From Mycobacterium sp. (lineage in GTDB: Bacteria > Actinomycetota > Actinomycetes > Mycobacteriales > Mycobacteriaceae): a stretch of 64,000 bases of DNA. The notes beneath the pieces were generated by a model. It worked only from the letters and a program-made list of their open reading frames with translations. It ran no database searches and had not been told where the DNA came from. The stretch is from NCBI RefSeq assembly GCF_004298145.1, contig NZ_SCRH01000054.1, forward strand, positions 1 to 64,000, in the 5' to 3' direction. Below, piece by piece: positions 42,485 through 51,947 of this stretch (its first letter is position 1; each line of letters opens with the position of its first letter). Both the position numbers and the translations under genes were made by a program.

Positions 42485-43225
42485 GTGTCTGCTGAGCTGT
42501 GTAAGGCGCTGCGGCGGACCTTTCAAATCGGGATGGCAGCGGGACGTTTACTGGTAGGTGTCGTCATCGCGGTCTTAGCCGCACACTGCGGGTCGGCGTA
42601 CGCGGCCCCAGCGCACGCGATCACACTGACGTTAGTGCGGCACGCCCAGTCGGCGGGCAATGCCTCAGGGTTGATCGACACTTCGACTCCGGGTCCCCAC
42701 CTGACCCCGCAGGGGTGGTGTCAGGCGGCGCTCGCGGCGGGACCGATGAGCTCGAACCGCTACGACGGCGTCTACGCCTCCACCATGGTCCGCACTCAAG
42801 AAACGGCGACACCGACCGCCCAGGCGCTGGGAGAGCCCGTCGAGGCATTGCCGGGCCTGCGGGAGATTGAGGCAGGCGATTACGAGGGCCGGCCCGAGTC
42901 CAGCGCGAAAGCATTTATGGGTGTCCTGTCACGGTGGTTGGAGGGTGACCGCAACGCGCGGATCCCGGGCTCGATCGACGGCAACGAATTCCAGACACGG
43001 TTCACCGATGCGGTCCAACACATCTACGACAGCAGCGAATTGAACCCCATCGCCTTCTCGCATGGCGGGGCGATCATGCTCTGGGTACTGATGAACGTGC
43101 ACAATCCCGACAAGTCGCTGTTGACCAGCGAACAGCTGCCGAACCTGGGCCGCGTGGTGGTCACCGGAAATCCTTCCGACGGCTGGACGATGACCGATTG
43201 GGATGCCGCCCCTCCGCCATGCTGA
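42485..43225 (+). CDS. Secreted histidine-phosphatase-family protein
   Basis: 246 residues from GTG 42485 (alternative ATG at residue 17). A signal peptide or anchor (LLVGVVIAVLAAHCGSAYA) precedes the phosphatase domain with LTLVRHAQSAGN (catalytic histidine), YASTMVRTQETATPTA, EIEAGDYEG and the second histidine in AFSHGGAIML. These enzymes remove phosphates via a phosphohistidine. Export suggests action on an external phosphoester. A second family member starts 34 bases downstream. Confidence 0.88.
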   Translation: MSAELCKALRRTFQIGMAAGRLLVGVVIAVLAAHCGSAYAAPAHAITLTLVRHAQSAGNASGLIDTSTPGPHLTPQGWCQAALAAGPMSSNRYDGVYASTMVRTQETATPTAQALGEPVEALPGLREIEAGDYEGRPESSAKAFMGVLSRWLEGDRNARIPGSIDGNEFQTRFTDAVQHIYDSSELNPIAFSHGGAIMLWVLMNVHNPDKSLLTSEQLPNLGRVVVTGNPSDGWTMTDWDAAPPPC

Positions 43226-43259
43226 CCGTGCAACGCAGTCCGAGAAGCGAGGTTCGGCA

Positions 43260-43922
43260 GTGCAGCCGTTGCTGATCAGGCATGCCTTGCCAGTGCCAAG
43301 CGCCAACGGCGGGGGCGCCGATCCCGGCCTGTCAGAGCTGGGGCTTCGCATGGCTGAACGCCTACCGGACGCATTGCGCCGACACCATGTGAGCCGCATC
43401 GTCAGCAGTCCCCAACTACGGGCGAGGCAGACCGCCCAACCACTTGCCGGCTCGCTGGATCTTGCTGTCGAGGTCGACGAGAGGCTGGCCGAGTATGACT
43501 ATGGCTTAGCGGAATACGTTCCGGTCGAGCAGATGCGCGCCGAGGATCCGCTGCAGTTCGCGCGGTTGGTAAGCGGACAATTGCCCGATGGCGTGGACGC
43601 AGACGCTTTCAAAGCACGAGTCACCGCGGCCGCAGACCACCTGATCTCAACGGCTGGACGACACGCCAGGGTCGCGGTGTTCGGCCATGGCGGTGTCATC
43701 AACGTCCTACTGCAACGCGCTCTCGGCACGCCGAGGCTATTTCCATGCGCCATGGACTACGTATCGGTAAGCCACCTGCGGTATTCGGCCGGGAACGAGC
43801 CCACGGTCTTGGGCGTCAACAATATTGAGCATGTTTGGGACCTGTTGCCGCGCTTGAACAAAATCCCGCCGGAGGGCAAAGCTGTGGATTCTCCGCGAAG
43901 CAGCAACGTTAGGCTGGCGTGA
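43260..43922 (+). CDS. Cytoplasmic histidine-phosphatase-family protein
   Basis: 220 residues from GTG 43260. The pattern starts directly PLLIRHALPV, then SSPQLRARQTAQPLAG, EYDYGLAEYV and AVFGHGGVINVLL with the second histidine. There is no signal peptide, unlike its upstream neighbour. The pair probably arose by duplication and shares a message, but only one is exported. Substrate unknown. Confidence 0.9.
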   Translation: MQPLLIRHALPVPSANGGGADPGLSELGLRMAERLPDALRRHHVSRIVSSPQLRARQTAQPLAGSLDLAVEVDERLAEYDYGLAEYVPVEQMRAEDPLQFARLVSGQLPDGVDADAFKARVTAAADHLISTAGRHARVAVFGHGGVINVLLQRALGTPRLFPCAMDYVSVSHLRYSAGNEPTVLGVNNIEHVWDLLPRLNKIPPEGKAVDSPRSSNVRLA

Positions 43923-44021
43923 GCTGTTTCACAAACGCTGGCTTTCGCAATAGTTTATCTACATGATCTATTCATAGGCTGGTGCCCGGCGGGCGCTGGC
44001 CTATTTCCATTCAGGTCATGC

Positions 44022-45686
44022 TCACCGGAAATGCCTCGCGCGCAAGTCCGCCTTGCGTACCTTGCCCAGCGCCGTCCGTGGCAATGAGTCGACCACGACA
44101 AGACGTTCGGGTGTCTTTTGCCGCGCCAAACCTGCCGTCTCGAAATACTGCCGTAGCTCCGCAATATCCAGTGCAGCACCGGCTTTCAAAACGACCACCG
44201 CGGCCACCACCTCGCCGTAGCGCGGATCCGGCGCGGCCACCACCGCCGCCTCGGCCACCGCGGAATGGCTATGCAGCACATCCTCGATTTGACCGGACGA
44301 AATGGTCTCGCCGCCGCGGATGATGACGTCTTTGATGCGGTCAGTGATAGTGAGCCGTCCCCCCGCATCAAGATGGCCGAGGTCGCCCGTCCGAAACCAA
44401 CCGTCGGCGGTGAAGGCGCCCACATTCAGTGCGGGATCGCGATAACCGACGAACTGGTCGGGCCCCCGGACTACCACCTCGCCGTCCACCCCGGGCGGCT
44501 GGCCGGCACCGTCCGAGTCGAGCACCCGCACGGCGCATCCACTCATCGGTGGGCCATCAGTTCCCATCCGCACATCGAGCGGATCGTCGGCGCGCGCGCC
44601 GGTCACGGTCGGATGCTCGGTCATGCCGTAGCACCGGTAGGCGACGATACCGGCCGCCGCGGCCTGCCGCCCCAACTCGTCGGTCACCGGCGCGGCGCCG
44701 GTGAGAAACTCCCGCAAGGTCGCGAGCTTGGCCGTTACGTCTTGCAGCTGCAGCAATCCGTAGAGATGAAACGGGGCACCCGACGTGCCGGTCACCGCGA
44801 ATCTCGCGATCAATTCGGCGGCGAGCTCGGGATCCCAGTGATCGAGGAACACCGATCGGATTCCTGACGTCAGCGGTCTCAGCATCGAATTCAGCCCGGC
44901 GATGTGACCGGGTGGAAACGTCACCAACTGCACATCGTCGCTGCCACCCGCGAGCAGATCCGGCAACGTGGTCTGCTCCGCAAGCAACGAATTATGGCTG
45001 TGCTGTACACCTTTGGGGGCCGATACAGTCCCGGAGGTGTACAGCAGGGCACACACGTCATCCGAGTGCACTGCGGGCAAGGCGTAATCGGCCGAATCGG
45101 CGGCGAGTTCCTGCCAGGCGAGGTAGCCCGGTCCGGATTCAGCCGCGCCCACGACAACGACATGGTCGAGAGTCGGAAGCTCCGAATATCCGGCGACTCT
45201 TTCCAGATATGCGGTCGATCGGAACCTGGCAGGCATGATGAGCATGCTGGCCCGTGATTCCGCGAGGATGAACTTCACCTCGTTGGGACCGTAGCCGTGC
45301 ACGATCGGAACCAGCACCGCCCCACACATCAGCACCGCCTGATAGGCAACCGCGCACTCGAATCGGTTGGTCAGCTGAACGGCCACCGCGTCACCGGCAC
45401 GGAGGCCCAATCGCTGCATGCCGCCCGCGATTGCCAGTGCGGCGTCATGAATCGCAGAGACCGTTACCGTGGTTTCGTTTCCTTCGGCGACGAAAACCAC
45501 GGGTTTGTCGGCATGTTCGACCGCGGCGCGCTCGAACGCATCGATGCATGTTCTCGACGTATACCAGCCCTGCGCATACCACCTGTCCCGCAGAGCGGTG
45601 TAGTCGAATTCCACGGACTCGGCCGTCATCGCCAGTACTCTACTGGCCGCCTCCACAACCGAGTGGTCCACTGCTTCCCTCATCAC
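44022..45686 (-). CDS. Acyl-CoA synthetase / AMP-dependent ligase (FadD-like)
   Basis: 554 residues: LLYTSGTVSAPKGVQHSH (ATP loop) near 215, YRCYGMTEHPT near 350, GWFRTGDLG near 430, and C-terminal TALGKVRKADL with the catalytic lysine. Close to cyclohexanecarboxylate- and long-chain-type FadD proteins. It forms CoA thioesters for degradation. GAGGAAT lies before the start. It is followed, in the opposite direction of growth, by no other gene; the next minus-strand gene upstream is the CoA-transferase. Confidence 0.91.
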   Translation of the reverse strand: MMREAVDHSVVEAASRVLAMTAESVEFDYTALRDRWYAQGWYTSRTCIDAFERAAVEHADKPVVFVAEGNETTVTVSAIHDAALAIAGGMQRLGLRAGDAVAVQLTNRFECAVAYQAVLMCGAVLVPIVHGYGPNEVKFILAESRASMLIMPARFRSTAYLERVAGYSELPTLDHVVVVGAAESGPGYLAWQELAADSADYALPAVHSDDVCALLYTSGTVSAPKGVQHSHNSLLAEQTTLPDLLAGGSDDVQLVTFPPGHIAGLNSMLRPLTSGIRSVFLDHWDPELAAELIARFAVTGTSGAPFHLYGLLQLQDVTAKLATLREFLTGAAPVTDELGRQAAAAGIVAYRCYGMTEHPTVTGARADDPLDVRMGTDGPPMSGCAVRVLDSDGAGQPPGVDGEVVVRGPDQFVGYRDPALNVGAFTADGWFRTGDLGHLDAGGRLTITDRIKDVIIRGGETISSGQIEDVLHSHSAVAEAAVVAAPDPRYGEVVAAVVVLKAGAALDIAELRQYFETAGLARQKTPERLVVVDSLPRTALGKVRKADLRARHFR

Positions 45687-45761
45687 CGATTCCTCGAGCC
45701 AGGTGTTTCACCTCCCCGGCGACGACGCCACAGTCGATCGAGTTCCGGACACCCACGGGAT

Positions 45762-48092
45762 TCACCTGATTGAGCCCCGGCTGCGCAGGTCGGCGATCTT
45801 GTCCGGGCTATACCCGTGTTCGAGCAGAACCGATTCGGTGTCCGCACCGAACTCCGGCGCCAGGCGATGCGGCGCCGACGCCGCCCCGCTGACCCGCACC
45901 ATGGCCGCGGCTTCGCGGACGAACAGCCCGTTGGAATCCCGCACCTGCGCGATCCGACCGATCGCGTGGTTGATCGGATCGCGATGGAACGCTTGGCTAT
46001 TGCTCTCGGTCTTGGGAATCATGGCGGCCACCCCCGCCGACCGCAGCCGTGTCAGCCAGTCCGCACTGTCTTGCCGCAGGAATAATTCGGAAAGCGTGTC
46101 GACCAGTTCGTAGCTGTTCTCCATCCGAAGACCATGCGACGCGAATCGCGGATCATCGAGAATGGTTACATCCAAAGCCGATTCCAGCCGCCGAATCTCG
46201 GCATTGCTCAAAGCCACCACGCACACCCAGCCGTCACGGGTCTCGTAGAGCCTGTCCAACGGGCCGACACCCGTTTGCATCGGATCCAGCAGCTCCGCAC
46301 CGAGGACGGTGCCGTCGGGCCGGCGAACGACGTGGGCTATGTGCGTCATCGTGGCGTTGAGTTGTGGGTTCTCCACGTAACACCCTGCGCCACCTCGCGT
46401 TTGGTGGATTAGCGCCATGAGGATGCCGACCGCACCCGTGAGCCCATTACCGGGATCCTCGTTGCCCAGCGGCCACGACGGCGGGTTGAACTGACCGCCC
46501 ACCTCATAACCGATTCCGACGTAACCGGACATCAGCGGTGCGAACGACTGTCGCAACGAGTCGGGACCAGTAGATCCCCAGCCCGGGGCGTACAGGTAGA
46601 CCGCATCCGGATTGAGTTCGTGCACTTGCGCATAGCCGAGACCGACTCGATCCGCGGCGCCGGGTCGCATGTTGTGCAGGACCACATCGGCCCATTTGAG
46701 CAGCCCGTCCCTCGCCGCGTGCAGCTCGGGGTCCTTGAGATTCAGCGAAATCGCACGCTTGCCGGCCGATGCCGATCTGAACGGACGCTGGATTCCCCGC
46801 AATTGGTCGCCCAGCGTCGTCTCGAGCTTGATGACATCGGCACCGAGGTCGGCGAGCAGCCGCGAGCTGAACGGACCAGCGTAGTAGGCCCCGGCGTCGA
46901 GCACGCGAACACCGTCCAGCAGGGTCGCTCCGTCATCCCCACGAGCGGTTACCACCGGACGTTCGCGACCGGAAAGCGCCGTCTTCCAATCACTGTCATG
47001 CTGTCCGGCGGTCGGCGCACCGGCGGATGGACGATGCTCCAAGCCCTGCAGGCGAATGGCCGGGGCGACCTCTTCCACCCGGCCGAGCAGTGGGTCGTCG
47101 ATGGTGACCACCATCTCGTTGTGCCGCACCTGCGGCTGATCGAAGATCTGACCGGGATGCAGTTCGGGGATGGCGCATACATCGACATCCAGCAGCCGCT
47201 TCAACCACACGTCTCGGGGCTGGGTTTCGAAGATACCCGGAAGTTCCTCGAGCACGACCTTGCGTTCTTCCTCATTGAGGGGAAGGCGCATGTCCGAGCC
47301 GTCCTCGGCGATCCCAACGCGGTTGTCCAGTCCCAACTCTCGGATCAGGCGCCCGAATGCGCCCACCGCTCCGGTGTGGACACCAAGGTATTCGTCGTCC
47401 CCGCAGCGAAACGAGCGGGAGATCAGCCTGATGCTGCCGGGCACAACTGGCGGCACCGTGTTGACGTCATCGGCATCCCCCCACAACATGCCGAGATAAC
47501 TCAATGCACCGTCGACGAGTGACGTCTGGACGTGACGGCCTCTGTTGTCACCAAACCCTCGATACAACGCCGCCAACGACCCGATCACCGCCAAATAGGC
47601 CGCGCCGATGCTGGCGAACGGCAGGCCTTCGTAGATCGGAGGCGGTCGCATGCCGACCTGCTCGGCGGTCACCCCGACATAGGACTGGATGATCGCCTCG
47701 TGGCCGGGTACCTCGGCCAGCGTGCCGTCCTCACCGAAACCGGAGATCGACGCGTAGACCAGGTGCGGAAATGCCTCGTGAACGCGGCGCCAGTCCACCC
47801 CCAGCCGCTCCGCCACACCGGGACGCCAGCTGGTGACAAAGATATCGGCCGACGCCAGCATCGCGAACAAATCCTCACGGCCGGTGTCGGTTTTCAGGTC
47901 CAGCTGCACACTGCGCTTCCCGCGGTTGAAGACCGCGTATTCGGTGACCAGTGCCTCGCGGAACGGGTCACCGCCGACAGGCTCGACCCACCAGACGTCG
48001 GCGCCGTAATCCGCCAGCAGGCCGGTGGCGCGGGGCCCCGCCAGCCCGCGTGAGCAGTCGACGACCGTGATCCCTTCGAGCGGACCGGCCAC
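45762..48092 (-). CDS. Two-domain class III (CaiB/BaiF-type) CoA-transferase
   Basis: 776 residues, about twice the usual CaiB length, formed by two tandem domains (about 1-390 and 391-776). Domain 1 begins ITVVDCSRGLAGPRATGLLA and carries the catalytic aspartate region SLVDGALSYL. Domain 2 begins VRVLDAGAYYAGPFSSRLLA; at the matching place it reads VENPQLNATMTH, with asparagine in place of aspartate. Probably only domain 1 forms the acyl-enzyme. It moves CoA between acids and may feed the neighbouring degradation genes. Confidence 0.88.
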   Translation of the reverse strand: MAGPLEGITVVDCSRGLAGPRATGLLADYGADVWWVEPVGGDPFREALVTEYAVFNRGKRSVQLDLKTDTGREDLFAMLASADIFVTSWRPGVAERLGVDWRRVHEAFPHLVYASISGFGEDGTLAEVPGHEAIIQSYVGVTAEQVGMRPPPIYEGLPFASIGAAYLAVIGSLAALYRGFGDNRGRHVQTSLVDGALSYLGMLWGDADDVNTVPPVVPGSIRLISRSFRCGDDEYLGVHTGAVGAFGRLIRELGLDNRVGIAEDGSDMRLPLNEEERKVVLEELPGIFETQPRDVWLKRLLDVDVCAIPELHPGQIFDQPQVRHNEMVVTIDDPLLGRVEEVAPAIRLQGLEHRPSAGAPTAGQHDSDWKTALSGRERPVVTARGDDGATLLDGVRVLDAGAYYAGPFSSRLLADLGADVIKLETTLGDQLRGIQRPFRSASAGKRAISLNLKDPELHAARDGLLKWADVVLHNMRPGAADRVGLGYAQVHELNPDAVYLYAPGWGSTGPDSLRQSFAPLMSGYVGIGYEVGGQFNPPSWPLGNEDPGNGLTGAVGILMALIHQTRGGAGCYVENPQLNATMTHIAHVVRRPDGTVLGAELLDPMQTGVGPLDRLYETRDGWVCVVALSNAEIRRLESALDVTILDDPRFASHGLRMENSYELVDTLSELFLRQDSADWLTRLRSAGVAAMIPKTESNSQAFHRDPINHAIGRIAQVRDSNGLFVREAAAMVRVSGAASAPHRLAPEFGADTESVLLEHGYSPDKIADLRSRGSIR

Positions 48093-48343
48093 GCGTATAC
48101 CTCCTGATCAAAGGCGAACCGTCAAGTGCCAATGTAGGAAGCGGTCGGCTGCCTGAACAGACCCACGATTGAAAGCGCCCTTTTCCGGGCCGAGACGGTT
48201 GGTCGCACCAAAATTCGCCCCTGTCCGACCGCAAACGTTGCTTTCACAGCGGCCGTTGCCCTCGTGATCGATTCCGACCGAAGATTGCCTGGATCACACG
48301 AACCCACGGACGCGCTTACGTTCAACGGATTGGACGCGAAAAC

Positions 48344-49807
48344 GTGCAAAGCACACTGCCAGACAGCCTCCCCAACCCCCGGCTCATCATCGGGACCGAC
48401 GAACTCACCTCGGGCAGCGGCGGCACCTACGAGCACCACTACCCCGCCAGCGGTGAGGTGCAAGCGCTTGTACCGCTCGCCGGCGCAGGTGAGGTCGACG
48501 CCGCGGTAGCCGCGGCCCGCGCTGCGTTTCCCGCGTGGCGCGACCTCGACCTCAACCGTCGCCGAGACATTCTGCAGACCATCGCCGGCAAGATACTGGC
48601 CGACCAGCAGCGCTTTTCTGCGATCGCCACCTACGAGATGGGCACCCCCAATCTGTTGGCCGGACCAGCCGCACAGATTGCCGCCGACTGGTTCAGCTAC
48701 TACGCCGGGTGGATCGGCAAGTCCGGGGGCGAGGTCATTCCCGTGCCGGCGGGCGACGCCTTCGACTACGTGCGGGATGAGCCGCTGGGCGTAATCGCGA
48801 CGGTCATCCCCTGGAACGGCCCGCTGGTTTCGATCGGGATGAAGATCGCGCCCGCGCTGGCCGCGGGCAATTGCGTGGTGCTCAAACCGCCGGAGAACGC
48901 CCCCTTCACGGCGCTTCGGTTCGCGGAGATCGCCGCGGAGGCGGGCCTGCCGCCCGGTGTGCTCAACATGATCCCGGGCGACGGCCAGGCGGGCGCCGCG
49001 CTGTGCACCCACCCCGGCGTCGACAAAATCACGTTCACCGGCGGCGGCGAGACGGCACGCAAGGTGCTGGCGGCGGCGGCCCAAACGCTGACCCCGGTCG
49101 TGCTGGAGCTCGGTGGCAAGTCCGCGAACATCGTCTTTCCCGACGCCGACCTGGATGCCGCAGCGACGATGGCGATCGGCGCCGGCCTCGTGACGCTGTC
49201 GGGCCAAGGATGCATGCTGCCGACCCGCCTGTTGGTCCACACCGACGTCTACGAAGATGTGGTGTCCCGGGTCGTCGGCGGCGCAAAGCTTCTCAGTGTC
49301 GGTGACCCCTGGGAGCCCACCACGGTCATGGGGCCGCTGGCCACCGCCGAGCAGCTGCAACGCGTCAGCCAGGCCGTCGCGGGCGCCGCCGACGGGAAGG
49401 CCGGGCAATTGCTTTGCGGCGGCGCCCAACCGGACGGGCTCGTCAACGGTTATTACTACTCGCCCACCGTGTTTGGAGACGTCGACCCCGCCAGCGACCT
49501 CGCCCAGAAAGAAATCTTCGGCCCCGTCCTCAGCATCCTGCGTTTCGGTTCGGAAGAAGAGGCCGTCGAGCTGGCCAACAACACGCAGTATGGCCTGGCC
49601 GCGTACCTACACACCCGAGACCTGCGGCGTGCACACGTTCTCGCGGCCGCCCTCGACTCCGGTGGTGTGGCGGTCAACGGATTCCCGATCGTGCCTTCGG
49701 GCGCGCCGTTCGGGGGCGTGAAGCAGAGCGGTTTCGGTCGCGAAGGCGGCATTTGGGGACTGCGCGAATTCCAGCGAACCAAAAACGTCTACATCGGTCT
49801 GCAGTGA
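48344..49807 (+). CDS. Aldehyde dehydrogenase
   Basis: 487 residues from GTG 48344. Patterns: VIPWNGPLVSIGMKIAPALA, TFTGGGETARKVL, the catalytic glutamate in LELGGKSANIVFPDADLD, and the cysteine in SGQGCMLPTR. NAD(P)-dependent oxidation of an aldehyde to the acid. It is first in an operon with a mycofactocin-coupled SDR (9 bases on) and a P450: oxidation of a hydroxylated chain in steps alcohol-aldehyde-acid is a coherent reading. Confidence 0.93.
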   Translation: MQSTLPDSLPNPRLIIGTDELTSGSGGTYEHHYPASGEVQALVPLAGAGEVDAAVAAARAAFPAWRDLDLNRRRDILQTIAGKILADQQRFSAIATYEMGTPNLLAGPAAQIAADWFSYYAGWIGKSGGEVIPVPAGDAFDYVRDEPLGVIATVIPWNGPLVSIGMKIAPALAAGNCVVLKPPENAPFTALRFAEIAAEAGLPPGVLNMIPGDGQAGAALCTHPGVDKITFTGGGETARKVLAAAAQTLTPVVLELGGKSANIVFPDADLDAAATMAIGAGLVTLSGQGCMLPTRLLVHTDVYEDVVSRVVGGAKLLSVGDPWEPTTVMGPLATAEQLQRVSQAVAGAADGKAGQLLCGGAQPDGLVNGYYYSPTVFGDVDPASDLAQKEIFGPVLSILRFGSEEEAVELANNTQYGLAAYLHTRDLRRAHVLAAALDSGGVAVNGFPIVPSGAPFGGVKQSGFGREGGIWGLREFQRTKNVYIGLQ

Positions 49808-49816
49808 GAGGAAACA

Positions 49817-50671
49817 ATGGGCAGGGTTGAGAACAAAGTCGTCTTCATCACCGGCGCTGGTATCGGACAGGGTCGCTCGCACGCGCTGCAGCTGGCCAAT
49901 GAAGGCGCCGACATCGTCGCCGTCGACGTCTGTCGCCAAGCAAGTGACAAGGTGCGCTATGCGTATGCCACCGAGGCCGATTTGGAGGAAACGCGCAAGT
50001 TGGTCGAGAACGCCGGCCGGCGCTGCCTGACGGTCGTCGCGGACGTCCGTGACGCGAGCGCGATGAAAGGTGCTGCAGGACAGGCTATTCGCGAATTCAA
50101 CCGCATCGACGCCGTCTGCGCCAATGCCGGTGTTTGCACCTTTCACAAAGAAGGCTCGTTGAGCATCACCGAGGATCTCTACGACCTCGTCGTGGACACC
50201 AACCTCAAGGGTGTGTGGAACACCATTCAGGCGACGGCGCCGCACATGATCAACGGCGGCACGGGCGGATCGATCGTGATCACGAGTTCCGCGGCCGGCA
50301 TCCGCGGACAGGTACCCTACGCCCATTACGTGGCCAGCAAGCACGGAGTGGTGGGCCTCATGAAGGCATTCGCCAACGAGCTTGCGCCCCATCGTATTCG
50401 GGTCAACACGATTCACCCCACGGGCGTACTTACCGCGATGGGCGGCGATCCAAGCGCCTACGAGTGCGCGGTCCCGCAGCCATTGTTCGTCTCGGGTGCC
50501 GCCAATATGCTTCCCGACTTGGACAGTCCCGCCGACCAGCCGTACTCGGCCATTCCGATTCTCACGCCCGAAGAGATCTCCAAGACGGTGTTGTTCTTGA
50601 TTTCCGACGACGCCCGCTACATCACCGGCGTCCAATTGCCGGTAGACGCAGGCAATGTCAACAAGCCCTGA
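49817..50671 (+). CDS. Mycofactocin-coupled SDR-family oxidoreductase
   Basis: 284 residues, GAGAGGAAACA before the ATG. TGAGIGQGRSHA replaces the usual TGxxxGIG motif, and the length with a C-terminal insert (about 210-245) is typical of the mycofactocin-associated SDR group (TIGR03971-like). The active site reads SSAAG and YVASK. These enzymes hold their nicotinamide cofactor tightly and pass electrons to mycofactocin. Neighbours suggest an alcohol substrate produced by the P450. Confidence 0.93.
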   Translation: MGRVENKVVFITGAGIGQGRSHALQLANEGADIVAVDVCRQASDKVRYAYATEADLEETRKLVENAGRRCLTVVADVRDASAMKGAAGQAIREFNRIDAVCANAGVCTFHKEGSLSITEDLYDLVVDTNLKGVWNTIQATAPHMINGGTGGSIVITSSAAGIRGQVPYAHYVASKHGVVGLMKAFANELAPHRIRVNTIHPTGVLTAMGGDPSAYECAVPQPLFVSGAANMLPDLDSPADQPYSAIPILTPEEISKTVLFLISDDARYITGVQLPVDAGNVNKP

Positions 50672-50702
50672 TTTCCCACATACGTCTAGCTGAGAGGCAC
50701 CT

Positions 50703-51944
50703 ATGACGACGTTCGACGAATGCAAGATGACGGCTTTCGACCACCACTCCCCGGACTACGCCGAAAATTCGCGGTCGATCAACGCCAAGCTGCGTGCGCA
50801 GTGTCCGGTCGCGCATACCGACGCGCACGGGGGCTTCTGGGTGATCAGCCGCTACGACGAGGTAGTAGCCGCCGCGAAGAACGACGAGACGTTCGCATCG
50901 GGGCACACCGTGAACGGGATCAGCCCGCTTGGCGTCACAATCCCTTCGTCACCCGTTCCGATGTTCCCGATCGAGATGGACGCCCCCGACTATCTGCCCT
51001 ACCGCAAATTGCTCAACCCGTTCTTCTCCCCCGCGGTGAGCAAGACCTGGGAACCGCGCGTCGCTCGGTGGGTCGACATCTGTCTGGACCAAGTGGTCGA
51101 GAAGGGATCATTCGACATCGTCGACGATCTCGCCAACCCCGTCCCGTCGCTGTTCACCTGTGAATTCCTGGGCCTGCCGATCGAAAACTGGCGGGACTAC
51201 GGCGAAGTCCAGCACGAGATCATCTATACGCCCCCTGAACAGCAGGGAAGCGTCCTGCAGCGATACCTGGAAGTGCTGGGCCGCGTCTACGCGATCATCG
51301 AAGAGACACGTAAGTCACCCGGAGAGGGCCTCATCGGTGAACTCGTGACCGCGGAGATAGACGGCCAGCCCGTCCCCACCGACATGGTGTTCTCTATGGT
51401 CAATCTGGTCATGGCGGGTGGATTCGACACGACGACCGCTGTGACAGCGAACGCCCTCATCTACCTCGCCGATAATCCGCAGGCGCGTCAACAGCTCATC
51501 GACAATCCCGACATGATCCCGCAGGCGTGCGAGGAATTTTTGCGGTATTTCACCCCGCAACAAGGGTTGGCCCGCACCGTCACGAAACCGGTAACCGTCA
51601 ATGACGTCGAGTTGCAAACCAACGATCGGGTGCTCCTCAGCTGGGCATCGGCCAACCAGGATGAGACGGTCTTCGACAACCCAGACGAAGTGATTATGGA
51701 TCGGTTCCCGAATCGGCACACCACATTCGGCATCGGCATCCACCGATGCATTGGCTCGCACATCGCCCGGATCGAGTTGAGCACGATGGTGAGTCGTGTG
51801 CTCGCGCGGATGCCCGATTATCGCATCGATCATCAAGCGGCCAAGCGCTATCCGACCATCGGCATCATCAACGGTTGGATCAACGTGCCGGCAACGTTCA
51901 CGCCCGGTAAAAGGTTGAGCAGCGACTTGTTGCCGGGAGCCTAG
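50703..51944 (+). CDS. Cytochrome P450
   Basis: 413 residues. I-helix oxygen-binding motif MAGGFDTTTA near 238, ExxR as EEFLRYF near 278, and heme-binding FGIGIHRCIGSHIAR with the cysteine ligand near 349. A soluble bacterial class I P450 needing ferredoxin and reductase. The ferredoxin-like gene at 54.1-54.7 kb is a possible partner but is of a different type. It would hydroxylate the substrate that the SDR and aldehyde dehydrogenase then oxidise. Confidence 0.95.
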   Translation: MTTFDECKMTAFDHHSPDYAENSRSINAKLRAQCPVAHTDAHGGFWVISRYDEVVAAAKNDETFASGHTVNGISPLGVTIPSSPVPMFPIEMDAPDYLPYRKLLNPFFSPAVSKTWEPRVARWVDICLDQVVEKGSFDIVDDLANPVPSLFTCEFLGLPIENWRDYGEVQHEIIYTPPEQQGSVLQRYLEVLGRVYAIIEETRKSPGEGLIGELVTAEIDGQPVPTDMVFSMVNLVMAGGFDTTTAVTANALIYLADNPQARQQLIDNPDMIPQACEEFLRYFTPQQGLARTVTKPVTVNDVELQTNDRVLLSWASANQDETVFDNPDEVIMDRFPNRHTTFGIGIHRCIGSHIARIELSTMVSRVLARMPDYRIDHQAAKRYPTIGIINGWINVPATFTPGKRLSSDLLPGA

Positions 51945-51947
51945 CCC

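Noticed and set aside
48122..49429. Open frame of 435 codons on the minus strand
   Set aside because: Antisense shadow of the aldehyde dehydrogenase gene, which has complete catalytic motifs.
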